From Bacillota bacterium (lineage in GTDB: Bacteria; Bacillota; Clostridia; Lachnospirales; Lachnospiraceae), in contig JAEZJW010000131.1 of assembly GCA_023415595.1 (NCBI GenBank), forward strand, positions 1-42,814: a DNA stretch of 42,814 nucleotides. The letters run 5' to 3'. This document shows, piece by piece, positions 32,749 through 40,803 of this stretch (position 1 is the stretch's first letter; the number at the start of each line of letters is the position of its first letter). The position numbers and the translations under genes are program-made. The notes beneath the pieces are model-generated. The model was not told where the DNA came from and did not search any database. It saw only the letters and a program-made list of their open reading frames with translations.

Positions 32749-35310
32749 TCAGTTATATGTTACGTATACATTGTACTGAGGCGACATAGTTGTCTGATTA
32801 CCGCTAATATCGGTTAAGCCATTGCTCAGGATATCGATTCTCAAGAGGGAACCTGAATTCGGTATGAAGCCAAGGGTCAGTGTTACGGTTTTGCCGTTGA
32901 TAGCCACAATATTAGGGATCTCAATCGGGTTTGTTCCTACTTGTGTGACTCGGGCTGTTAAGGTACCCTTCATCTCTTCATTGAAATTCAGCTTGATCAC
33001 GTTCAAAGCCTGCTTGTCATATTCTGGATTACCCAGCAGAGTTGGCTTCTTATTATCCTTTAGCTCTATCATCTGAGTCGGGAAGGTTTCCATCTCGGAA
33101 TAGCTTCCGTTATAGCCCTTGACCCCCTTGATTGTCATCGGTCTTTCCAGGGTGATATCAATGGAACCGTCCGCAACGGTAAGTACAACGGTAGCACCAT
33201 TCGTTTTGTTATTTTTGGTTATCGCTGCCGAAAGGATCGTTACTCCCGGAATATTATAATTCGCGATATTCGTAGCTGATGCGACATCCAGCATATTGGC
33301 AAATTCAACATAAATCTGGCTTAGATTCGTTGTGGACTGGCTAATCAAATAAGGTCCGGGAAGCTCTGCAGCAGTACCGCCCGTATTACTGAGGGTGATA
33401 TTATCCACTCTCAGGCTATAATTTCTGAAATTATCAGCGACAAAGGCATAATCAATCGAGAATGTATAGCTTCCCAGCAGTGTCATATTACCCATCAGCA
33501 GCTTAATTACCTTATTGTCTGTAGATTCCAGCTTCGTATAGGTAATGTTTGTTCCAGAGAAGATCTCGTCCGTTGCAGTACGCAAGGTACTTGAGAAGAT
33601 TCCACTCGCTGAGGTCAGCGTAACAGTCTCATTATAAGCCAGCGTCAGGATATTTGTTTCCGGATCAAAATTATAGTTTAGTAATACAGGGCTTGTCCTG
33701 TCCGCCGTAAAATTGATTCCCGGGAATTTGTATGGCTGGTTGGCCAAGGTATCTGTAGGAGCTACGTTGTAGCCGCTCCAGTTGATGACGGATACCGGCA
33801 GTATTCCGGTTAAAGCGGCGGCTTCCGCATCACTGAAGGTATAGTTCACCTTCTTGTTATCCGTGGAATCAACCACACCCAGAATCATATTGCCATTATT
33901 GATCATGACAAAGCCAGGTTGTTTTATCGCTCTGTCAAAAGTAATTGTTAATGTATTATAAGAGGTTCTCACAGCCATAAACGGTCTCGCCTGTGGCTTT
34001 GGAGAGGTATCTGTCACTATTGTTGCGGACAGGGTGAAGGATGGAGGCGTATTTCCTGCCAGATCCTTAATACCACTGAAGGTTACCAGGAAGGGCTTTC
34101 CATAATCCGTGGATGCGATTCCGGACAAATTGATCGTTAAGGATTTCTTGTCCGTACTAAGCACATAATTCAGGCGATTATTCAGCTTACTGATTGTGGT
34201 TGGATCTGCATTTCCTGAGGTAAGCAGGGTAGCATTAGAAACCTTCAGGTTTGTTACATCTACTGCTTCACTGAAAAGAATGGAAGCAATCAGACCCGAG
34301 TCATCCAATACAACTGACTTAATGGTAGGTCCCATGGTGTCCACGAAGTTGGCCTGCTTATAATATTCTTCAATGGCTACTCCGCCGGTAGTCTTAATCT
34401 TAGAGGAAACATTAATTCCGTATTCACCGTCAAGCATATTCTGCGAGGTGATGGTAAGTATCTTTCCGTCCGTTGACAGACTTGCCTTCAGGGTTCCAGG
34501 ATCCTTCGCCAGTACACCCTTGGTGTTCTTACGGAGTGTTATCTCTATGCTGTTTAGCAGGGAATTATTCGTTCCGATCACGGTAGCCGGATCCACAGGA
34601 CTGTCAAATACGACCCTGATCTCTGTGCTGCCGATGATTTCAGCTGAATTTACAGTTGCTGTCGGGTTCTTCACTTCTATAATAATTGCATCATTAATGA
34701 TACTTTTCTTAAGATCATCGTTATTCGTTGTCTTAGCTGCCGTTGCCTTAAGGATCACCTTACCGGGTTTTAAGGCTGTTACGGTTCCGGCTGCACTATC
34801 ATCGATCCGGATACAGCTCTCGTCACCGCCTCCGATGGACCAATATGTAATATAAGAGGAGCCTGCAGGAACGATGTCCCTGTTATAGTCAAACTTCTCA
34901 CCTACCAACAGGATATGGGCTCCATTTACCTCGACTGCATTATTAATCTTAACTTCGTCAGCGGGAACGGTAACCGTAACCTTACTGGTAATTGTCTTCG
35001 TCTTTTTTGTAGGCAGGGTAATTACGCACTTGATTGTAGTCGTCCCCTTTGTTACCGCGGTTACCAACCCCTTACTGGATACCTTGGCAACCTTCTTATC
35101 TGAAGAAGACCATTTGTATTTACTGCCCGTTACCTTGTCCTTAATTTCAAGTTGATGGGTCGATCCCTCTCCTACGATTTCAAATTTACTTTCCGTAAAT
35201 GTCGGAGTTGCTGCAGCCAATGCTTGGGCAACATTCTGATCCAACAGAAACGGTAACAGTAATGCCAGTGAGAGTATCAGGGCAATTTTTCTGCCGTATC
35301 TCATTTTCAT
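32749..35310 (-). CDS. Large secreted Ig-like (BIG2/SwmB-type) surface protein
   Basis: An 853-residue exported protein. Signal peptide 1-33 (KIALILSLALLLPFLL), BIG2-type domain (about 36-115, with KYKWSSSDKKVAKVSSKGLV), a second BIG2-like domain (about 117-212), then several repeated beta-sandwich modules to the end, with recurring phrases such as IRVVFDSPVD, ASILFSEAVD, LTITFDRAIK and IKLNFNEEMK, typical of SwmB/Big_5 surface repeats. No LPXTG, SLH or transmembrane anchor is seen, so attachment is unclear. GAGGAGG precedes the ATG. A strong promoter lies about 130 nt upstream and the leader can form alternative stems. Likely an adhesin or structural layer protein. Confidence 0.85.
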   Translation of the reverse strand: MKMRYGRKIALILSLALLLPFLLDQNVAQALAAATPTFTESKFEIVGEGSTHQLEIKDKVTGSKYKWSSSDKKVAKVSSKGLVTAVTKGTTTIKCVITLPTKKTKTITSKVTVTVPADEVKINNAVEVNGAHILLVGEKFDYNRDIVPAGSSYITYWSIGGGDESCIRIDDSAAGTVTALKPGKVILKATAAKTTNNDDLKKSIINDAIIIEVKNPTATVNSAEIIGSTEIRVVFDSPVDPATVIGTNNSLLNSIEITLRKNTKGVLAKDPGTLKASLSTDGKILTITSQNMLDGEYGINVSSKIKTTGGVAIEEYYKQANFVDTMGPTIKSVVLDDSGLIASILFSEAVDVTNLKVSNATLLTSGNADPTTISKLNNRLNYVLSTDKKSLTINLSGIASTDYGKPFLVTFSGIKDLAGNTPPSFTLSATIVTDTSPKPQARPFMAVRTSYNTLTITFDRAIKQPGFVMINNGNMILGVVDSTDNKKVNYTFSDAEAAALTGILPVSVINWSGYNVAPTDTLANQPYKFPGINFTADRTSPVLLNYNFDPETNILTLAYNETVTLTSASGIFSSTLRTATDEIFSGTNITYTKLESTDNKVIKLLMGNMTLLGSYTFSIDYAFVADNFRNYSLRVDNITLSNTGGTAAELPGPYLISQSTTNLSQIYVEFANMLDVASATNIANYNIPGVTILSAAITKNNKTNGATVVLTVADGSIDITLERPMTIKGVKGYNGSYSEMETFPTQMIELKDNKKPTLLGNPEYDKQALNVIKLNFNEEMKGTLTARVTQVGTNPIEIPNIVAINGKTVTLTLGFIPNSGSLLRIDILSNGLTDISGNQTTMSPQYNVYVTYN

Positions 35311-35348
35311 ACTATCTTCCTCCTCAGTTCTTTCAGTCTCTGGTGTCA

Positions 35349-35393
35349 GACAGCCTTGTAAGCTGCCCGGTTGCTCCTAAATATTTCGGGCAG
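35349..35393 (-). promoter_or_regulatory. Leader RNA with mutually exclusive stems
   Basis: On the minus strand CTGCCCG (complement of 35387-35393) pairs with CGGGCAG (35363-35369); but GGCAGC (35362-35367), part of the same segment, can instead pair with GCTGTC (35349-35354). The stems cannot form together, a layout typical of switches, but no known aptamer is recognised. Confidence 0.5.
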
Positions 35394-35440
35394 AATCTTT
35401 TTGCCAAAAATACTTATGAAATAACAGTTTTCTACCATAT

Positions 35441-35469
35441 ATAGTATCATAACTAAAATTTTTTGTCAA
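35441..35469 (-). promoter_or_regulatory. Promoter of the Ig-like surface protein gene
   Basis: TTGACA (complement of 35464-35469), 17 bp, TACTAT (complement of 35441-35446), giving a leader of about 125 nt. Confidence 0.75.
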
Positions 35470-35550
35470 AATCTTGTCGCAATACTTAAAATTTTCTTAA
35501 GAGGAAAATGGTGGACGATCCAGATATCAAAATTTAAGCATCGGTATGCA

Positions 35551-35764
35551 GGATAAGAGCGCCTTTATATAAGGGATATGGGCAGATGCCAGAAAACGAT
35601 TAGCCGATTTTCGAGTGGGTTGCTGCAGGCTAGTTCGTTTTGCGAGCGACCGACGCAACTATTAGGGAGGAGCGAAACGTAATAAACGCATGCAGCAACT
35701 CCCGAAAATCGTGCTTGTTTTATGGTACTGCCCATATCTCTTATAAATATAGGTGCTCTTATCC
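35551..35764. repeat. 214-bp imperfect palindromic element
   Basis: The left end begins GGATAAGAGC and the right end is its near reverse complement GCTCTTATCC; inward, GATATGGGCAG, CGATTTTCG and GTTGCTGCA blocks repeat as reverse complements in the same order. The centre carries CGTTTTGC / GCGAAACG. No ORF is credible. It sits 37 bp after the glycosyltransferase stop. The terminal inverted repeats suggest a MITE; as RNA it would be a very long hairpin. Confidence 0.8.
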
Positions 35765-35800
35765 GTTTAGGTTTCCTTTATATTTTGCCTGGATCGGTGT

Positions 35801-36979
35801 TTACCGCTTACAGGTGGTATGGTCGCGGGACAGGACCTGCTGGTAGACCAGTTCCACCTGACGTGCAAATTCTTCGGTGGAAAACTTTCTTACCGAATGC
35901 TCTGCGTTAGTGGAATAGTCCGTCTCCTGATCCAGATACAGGACCTGGTCCAACCCATAGTATAAGCCCTCGGTATCCGTAAAGGTATAACCGTTAACAC
36001 CCTGCTCAAGAATATCCTCCAGGCATTGATCCTCCCTGGCGACCACAGGTACTCCAGAAGCCAGAGCTTCAATATAAGTAAGCCCCTGGGTCTCACTGCG
36101 GGAAGCACTGACAAATACATCTCCAAGACGATAATATAAGCCGATCGTATCCCAGGGCTTCGCACCGGTGAAGATAAACCGGTCCGATAGCCCGAGCTGT
36201 TCTACCAGCTCCTTCAGCTTCTCTGATGCAGGTCCGCTTCCCACTACTACGAATACGGTATTTTCTCTTCTCTTCATATATTCCGGCATGGCACGGATGA
36301 CCTCCTCGAGATTCTTCTCCTGAGAGACCCTCCCCAGGTACAATAAGACCTTCCGGTCCGGGAGAATTCCGTACTGCTTCTTTATGGCGTCAATCTCCTC
36401 GGTCCGGTATCCGCAGCGGCCAAATTTATGCAGATCAATCCCCGTGGGGATGACCGATATGTCCTTATGGACATTGTACCTAATCAACAGCTGCCTGGTT
36501 TTCTCCGTGGGAACAATGACCTGTTCCACGGTATTACAGCATACCTTGGAATAGGTCCGTGCAAACGCCTTCGCTCTTTGGTCCAGTGCTTTAAATCGGG
36601 TCAGATAATGGGTATAATCCTCGTAAATGGTATGGTAAGTATGGACAATCGGCAGTCTTAGCTCCCGTGCCATAATGCGTCCGAAGATGCCAAGGAAGAA
36701 TTCTGTCTGTGTATGGATGATATCCAGATTTAATTTCTTTATGATTGCTGCCAGCTTTGGCTGATAGAACAGGCCAACCCGCCGTTCGGTAATCAGCAGG
36801 AAGGGAATACTCGGGACACGGAACACATTCAGCTCATGCTCCGGTGCTCCCGGTGTCGTGGTTGTAAAGACATAAACTTGATGCCCCCTTTTCTCCAGCT
36901 CGTGTTTCAACAGATAGGATGAATTCGCTACTCCGTTAATCTCGGGGTAGTAAGTCTCCGTAAAGATACCGATATTCAA
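35801..36979 (-). CDS. GT4-family glycosyltransferase (diacylglycerol glucosyltransferase-like)
   Basis: A 392-residue GT-B fold enzyme. N-terminal acceptor domain beginning MNIGIFTETYYPEINGVANS, and donor domain with VVGSGPASEKLKEL and the EX7E signature in SETQGLTYIEALASGVPVV. The GVANS start and the YHTIYEDYTHY segment are typical of GT4 enzymes that glycosylate membrane lipids such as diacylglycerol; mannosyltransferases of glycolipid synthesis are alternatives. The start is a TTG with GAGGA 8 nt upstream; no better codon exists. Monocistronic, followed by the 214-bp palindrome. Confidence 0.9.
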   Translation of the reverse strand: MNIGIFTETYYPEINGVANSSYLLKHELEKRGHQVYVFTTTTPGAPEHELNVFRVPSIPFLLITERRVGLFYQPKLAAIIKKLNLDIIHTQTEFFLGIFGRIMARELRLPIVHTYHTIYEDYTHYLTRFKALDQRAKAFARTYSKVCCNTVEQVIVPTEKTRQLLIRYNVHKDISVIPTGIDLHKFGRCGYRTEEIDAIKKQYGILPDRKVLLYLGRVSQEKNLEEVIRAMPEYMKRRENTVFVVVGSGPASEKLKELVEQLGLSDRFIFTGAKPWDTIGLYYRLGDVFVSASRSETQGLTYIEALASGVPVVAREDQCLEDILEQGVNGYTFTDTEGLYYGLDQVLYLDQETDYSTNAEHSVRKFSTEEFARQVELVYQQVLSRDHTTCKR

Positions 36980-37107
36980 TGTAAGGTCCTCACTTTCTGC
37001 ACATCTTATGTAATTGTAAATGATTTCTGCTTATATTTCTTTTGAAGATCAATTAGCCTTCAATAAAACGAATGATCCGAGACTGTCCGGCAGAAGGATA
37101 ATAGAAA

Positions 37108-37155
37108 GGACCCCGGAAAGAAAGATGCTTCTGACATCTATTCTTTCCAAGGTCC
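37108..37155 (-). terminator. Terminator of the xylanase gene
   Basis: GGACC and GGAAAGAA(T)AGATG pair with CATCTTTCTTTCC and GGTCC around a 7-nt loop, followed leftward by a pyrimidine tract. It lies 25 nt after the GH10 stop. Confidence 0.8.
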
Positions 37156-37180
37156 CTATAATTATTAATAATTAAACTCT

Positions 37181-38428
37181 CTAGTAAAGCTTAACCTCCG
37201 GATCCTGGATCACTCCGAAATAGGCTGGCTTCTTCTCAAAATTCTTGTCAAAGAGCAACGGATAGCTTGGAGCATTTGGCTTGTTCAGCCAGGATCTGTC
37301 GTCCGTTGTTCCCCAGAAGGTTACACTCGTCAGCTTAATACCGTCATCCACCCATTTCTTGAAATAGAGGAACAATCTCCTGTATCTGGACGCCTGCTTT
37401 GCGAGATCTTCCTCCGTGTTCGCAGACATATTCATGTCCAGCTCAGTAACCTGGAGCTCTAAGCCAAGCTCTGCTAGGGAACGGGCAGTGGAATCAATAT
37501 CGTTAATGGAAGGGGAGTCTATACTGATATGGGTCTGCAGACCAATGCCATCAATATTCCCCTGCTCTTTTATCTTTGCTGCCAGCTTCTTGATCGCAGA
37601 TGACTTCATAGAATCCTCTGTACCATAATCGTTATAGAATAGCTTAACCTCCGGATCAGCATATTTTCGTGCAAATTCAAAGGCTTTCTCAACAAATTCG
37701 TCTCCGACTACCGTATACCAGTAGCTTCCTTCTGTCCTAAGTCCTTCCGGGTGTAAGTTGTTAACCTCTATTGCTTCATTTACCACATCCCAGGCATAGA
37801 TTACTCCCGGATAATTTGTCTGACAGTACTCCAGAATCTGCTTGATATAATTCTCCATACGCTTCAGCATGACTTCCTTTGTTACAAAAGGAGCATCCGC
37901 ATCCTTGGAATAGTCCACAGTGAAGAACCAGCGGGGTGTCTGACTGTGCCATACCAGGGTATGTCCTCTCATCTTAAGCCCGTTATCCTTCGCAAATTTT
38001 AAGCAGGTATCGAGTGTCTTATAATTGACTGCGGGGCTTTCCTTGTACTTCGGATCAGAAATGGATGTCATATAATCCAGCAGAGAATCCGGTTTCATCT
38101 CATTTTCCATCGTTACACTGTTAAAATTAGCTGTAATAATCCCGGAAACAGAAGGATCCCTCATTCCGCTGTTGCCAAGTACCCCACCAACCAGGAAATA
38201 ATCTGCGTAGATATCTTTTATTGCTGCTGTCTTATAATCAATCGGCACCGGCGTCGGTGAAGGTGCCGGTGTGGCTGTGGCAGCAGGTGCTTCGGTTGGA
38301 ACAGCTTCCGGTGCTGCTGTAGGAGTCGGGTCTGCAGGTGCCTTCTTACTGCTGCCGCTGCATCCTGCCGCCAATGATGCAACCATAGCCAGAATGAAGA
38401 GCATGGATAATCTCTTTCTGTAATACAT
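37181..38428 (-). CDS. Endo-1,4-beta-xylanase, GH10 lipoprotein
   Basis: A 415-residue lipoprotein. Signal peptide with lipobox LAAGC (Cys23), an Ala-Pro-Thr-rich linker (about 24-62), then one GH10 barrel (about 68-412). The acid/base is Glu218 in WDVVNEAIE and the nucleophile Glu329 in LQVTELDMN; the GHTLVWHSQTP substrate motif is also present. It cleaves xylan outside the cell while tethered to the membrane. It has no carbohydrate-binding module. A consensus promoter lies 44-72 nt upstream and GGAGGAG precedes the ATG. Together with the GH9-like and GH2 genes it points to plant-fibre degradation. Confidence 0.96.
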   Translation of the reverse strand: MYYRKRLSMLFILAMVASLAAGCSGSSKKAPADPTPTAAPEAVPTEAPAATATPAPSPTPVPIDYKTAAIKDIYADYFLVGGVLGNSGMRDPSVSGIITANFNSVTMENEMKPDSLLDYMTSISDPKYKESPAVNYKTLDTCLKFAKDNGLKMRGHTLVWHSQTPRWFFTVDYSKDADAPFVTKEVMLKRMENYIKQILEYCQTNYPGVIYAWDVVNEAIEVNNLHPEGLRTEGSYWYTVVGDEFVEKAFEFARKYADPEVKLFYNDYGTEDSMKSSAIKKLAAKIKEQGNIDGIGLQTHISIDSPSINDIDSTARSLAELGLELQVTELDMNMSANTEEDLAKQASRYRRLFLYFKKWVDDGIKLTSVTFWGTTDDRSWLNKPNAPSYPLLFDKNFEKKPAYFGVIQDPEVKLY

Positions 38429-38471
38429 GATGTATCTCCTCCTTTAGTTCTTTGCTGTTGCGTATAATTTC

Positions 38472-38500
38472 ACAATAGCAAATAAGAGGAATTATGTCAA
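38472..38500 (-). promoter_or_regulatory. Promoter of the xylanase gene
   Basis: TTGACA (complement of 38495-38500), 17 bp, TATTGT with an extended TGC before it. No CcpA cre site is evident at the start point. Confidence 0.75.
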
Positions 38501-38535
38501 TTCCTAGGCGAAGAAATCGATTTCTTAATAAGATT

Positions 38536-38568
38536 AGTAAAATATTCTAATACTTATAATATTTTACT
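38536..38568. promoter_or_regulatory. AT-rich dyad between divergent genes
   Basis: AGTAAAATATT, 11-nt spacer, AATATTTTACT: perfect 11-bp arms, followed by a T-rich run. It lies upstream of both the xylanase (-) and the small acidic protein (+), so an operator is more likely than a terminator. Confidence 0.45.
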
Positions 38569-38656
38569 TTATTTTTTTCCAAAACAGAATTATAATAATA
38601 GAATAGTATATAATTAATAGCATATTATTAAATATTATGAAAGGATGACGACTGAT

Positions 38657-38923
38657 ATGAAGAAGCTTGGTAAATTTATATTTGGTACTCTCTCTGTTGC
38701 AACACTTGCTGCGGGTGCCTATTATCTTTATAAGAATGTAATCAAGAAGGATTCCTCCGACGACTTTGATGAGTTCGAAGATGATTTTGAAGATTTTGAG
38801 ACCGAGGATGAGGATGAGAAGGATGCGGAGGGCAGAGAATATGTCCCCATTAACATCACCTCCGATGAGGATGCAGCCGAGACAGCTGTCACGGATCCCG
38901 AGCTCCCCGAGGATGAGCTGTAA
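38657..38923 (+). CDS. Small membrane-tethered acidic protein
   Basis: An 88-residue protein that I do not recognise. N-terminal hydrophobic helix (about 6-26, IFGTLSVATLAAGAYYLY), then a strongly acidic, low-complexity tail dominated by Asp, Glu and Phe (DDFDEFEDDFEDFETEDEDE). The tail probably stays disordered on one side of the membrane. The ATG at 38657 has AAAGGA 11 nt upstream; an ATG four codons earlier touches that site and is less likely. Not in an operon; ends near a hairpin at 38973-39031. It resembles the single-helix YtxH-like layout only in a general way. Confidence 0.7.
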   Translation: MKKLGKFIFGTLSVATLAAGAYYLYKNVIKKDSSDDFDEFEDDFEDFETEDEDEKDAEGREYVPINITSDEDAAETAVTDPELPEDEL

Positions 38924-38972
38924 TCATTCTCGATAACCTGTGAAGCTTTATCCTTAGTATAAGCATATGAAT

Positions 38973-39031
38973 AGGCACCTGACACCCCCCGCAATGCATG
39001 GTATCCATGCTACGGGAGGGACCAGGTGCCT
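38973..39031 (+). terminator. Long REP-like hairpin, probable terminator
   Basis: AGGCACCTG pairs with CAGGTGCCT; inside, CCCCCCG with CGGGAGGG and GCATGG with CCATGC give an almost complete stem over 59 nt, followed by TTTTAGTTTATTT. The GGCACCTG/CAGGTGCC ends recall REP-type hairpins of Firmicutes. Confidence 0.65.
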
Positions 39032-39046
39032 TTTAGTTTATTTCAT

Positions 39047-40006
39047 TTAATTATTGGTCTGATACCAACCTTCCAGATCCTTCAGGAGCTGCATGTAATC
39101 AGATATTTCAAATCTGTTTTCAACTGTGGCTCCTCCGCTTGTATAGCTGGTTGCCAGAGTCCCTTCTTCCAAACGCATCTCAAATATACCGTCTGCCTTC
39201 CGGATTACAGCGGTCAGATGAACATTACTTTCCTCTGTAACTCCTTCCGCGTATGCATAGCTTTCCATCTGGTTATAGAACAGTTTGATCTCTTCTGAAT
39301 CACTGATGAGCCGTTCTCCTTGATCAGCGTTTCCGGTTATCGTTATATCCTGTGCCTCCTCCGGCAGGATTGGACAGATCTCCCTGAAGGAAAGGAGTAA
39401 GCGATCACCCTCTGCCCCATCGTCGCTTGTAGGAGCCTTTCCGGCAGCCTTCAGCACTGCATCGGTATCTTCCGTTACCATGACGGAATCATCTAGCTTC
39501 TCTTCCGAATTAATTCCGTATATTTCGTCTTCCCCGTTATTATCACTACTTAATGTGCTCTCTCCTGACTGAGCAGCAAATTCCATCACAGAGTTACCTG
39601 CATCCGCTTTCGAATCAGCAGCTTCCGGTGCTGCCTGGTCCGTGGCTGCCATATCATAGCTGATGCCGTTTTCCTTCTCTTTGGCAGTTTCTGATTGATC
39701 CGACTTCTTTCCCGTCTGTTCCAAGCCATTGATGCCCAGCACCAGAATCATTCCCGCAGCAGCTACGGCTGCAAAATTACGTGCATATTTGAACCATGGT
39801 ATTACTTTTCTTTCGGGCTGCCTTTCCTGCTCGGCTCTTACCGGGCCGGTTGCTTCCTGTGACTGTTTTCTGATTGCTTCCAGCGTTCTATTGATTAAAT
39901 CCTCCGATACACTAATTCCTTCTTTTTCAAGAGAAGTGTTCAGATGTGATTTTATTTTCAATTCATCATTTTCCATATTGCCGTTCTTCTTTTGATCAAA
40001 ACTCAT
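39047..40006 (-). CDS. Putative anti-sigma factor with one membrane helix
   Basis: A 319-residue protein. N-terminal cytoplasmic region (1-72), one transmembrane helix (about 76-95, FAAVAAAGMILVLGING), a Ser/Asp/Glu-rich linker and an extracellular beta-rich domain (about 190-319). It starts 11 nt inside the end of the ECF sigma gene, the standard layout for a sigma and its membrane regulator. The HxxxCxxC zinc anti-sigma motif is absent, so its sigma-binding part is of another type. The family is not recognised; the role is inferred from position and topology. Confidence 0.75.
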   Translation of the reverse strand: MSFDQKKNGNMENDELKIKSHLNTSLEKEGISVSEDLINRTLEAIRKQSQEATGPVRAEQERQPERKVIPWFKYARNFAAVAAAGMILVLGINGLEQTGKKSDQSETAKEKENGISYDMAATDQAAPEAADSKADAGNSVMEFAAQSGESTLSSDNNGEDEIYGINSEEKLDDSVMVTEDTDAVLKAAGKAPTSDDGAEGDRLLLSFREICPILPEEAQDITITGNADQGERLISDSEEIKLFYNQMESYAYAEGVTEESNVHLTAVIRKADGIFEMRLEEGTLATSYTSGGATVENRFEISDYMQLLKDLEGWYQTNN

Positions 40007-40544
40007 CTGAAATCCTCCCCTCCAACACTTCTTTTAATCGCAGCCTGGCTCGTGAGAGCCTGCTCTTGGCGGTCCCCTCCGCAATTCCCAAGGCATTCGC
40101 AGCCTCTGTTATGGTCATCTCCTGGAAATATACACAGAGTACAACATCTCTGTACTTCTCAGGCAGGGATAGCACCGTCTGCTTAACCAACTGGTTCGTA
40201 TCCTGCTTCTCAACTTCCTCATAATCAGACTCGCTGACAATTGCATCCTCCTGATATTCCATCATCGGTACAACCCGCCTGTTCCAGGCACGCTTTAAAT
40301 AATCCTTACAGGTGTTGATTGTATTCCGGATGATCCAGGTCTTATTGCTTGAATTTCCTTCAAAGGTGGAAAGCTTCTGGTTCACCTTGATAAATACATC
40401 CTGAAAAATATCCTCTGCCGTATGGACATCCTTGACATACATGTATGCTGTCCGCAGTACATCGTTTCCGTATTGCCTCATTAAGGTCTCTATGTCATAT
40501 GCAGGTGATTTTTCGGAGAAGTCGTTGCGTATTTCTTTTTGCAT
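39996..40544 (-). CDS. ECF RNA polymerase sigma factor
   Basis: A 182-residue group 4 sigma factor. Region 2 (about 20-88, with YVKDVHTAEDIFQDVFIKV) and region 4 (about 125-175, LSLPEKYRDVVLCVYFQEMT and the helix-turn-helix EAANALGIAEGTAKSRLSRA) are complete and there is no region 3. AGGGGG lies 9 nt before the ATG. It overlaps the downstream membrane-protein gene by 11 nt. Upstream, on the minus strand, GAACTT (complement of 40615-40620) stands where an ECF -35 would be, hinting at autoregulation, but the -10 is unclear. Confidence 0.93.
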   Translation of the reverse strand: MQKEIRNDFSEKSPAYDIETLMRQYGNDVLRTAYMYVKDVHTAEDIFQDVFIKVNQKLSTFEGNSSNKTWIIRNTINTCKDYLKRAWNRRVVPMMEYQEDAIVSESDYEEVEKQDTNQLVKQTVLSLPEKYRDVVLCVYFQEMTITEAANALGIAEGTAKSRLSRARLRLKEVLEGRISDEF

Positions 40545-40803
40545 CCTATTATCCCCCTATTTGCTATACCTTTATCATCATCTGTCTTCCATATACTACA
40601 TGGCAATAGTATACAAGTTCTGATAGACGATGTAAATGATAAAATGGATGCAAGCTGCTTTATCTTTGCCTTTCTGATGATTAGACGCCGCATCCGGGTT
40701 ATTAGTTCCACAAAACTGACTGTTCCGACAAAGAAATTTTTGGCAGCTTAAATTTCCTGGATATTACGAGGTGCTTCTGCCAATAATAATCAGCTAAGCT
40801 TAT

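Noticed and set aside
40539..40751. 70-aa plus-strand frame upstream of the ECF sigma gene
   Set aside because: It overlaps the sigma start and its probable promoter on the other strand, with no ribosome site or domain.
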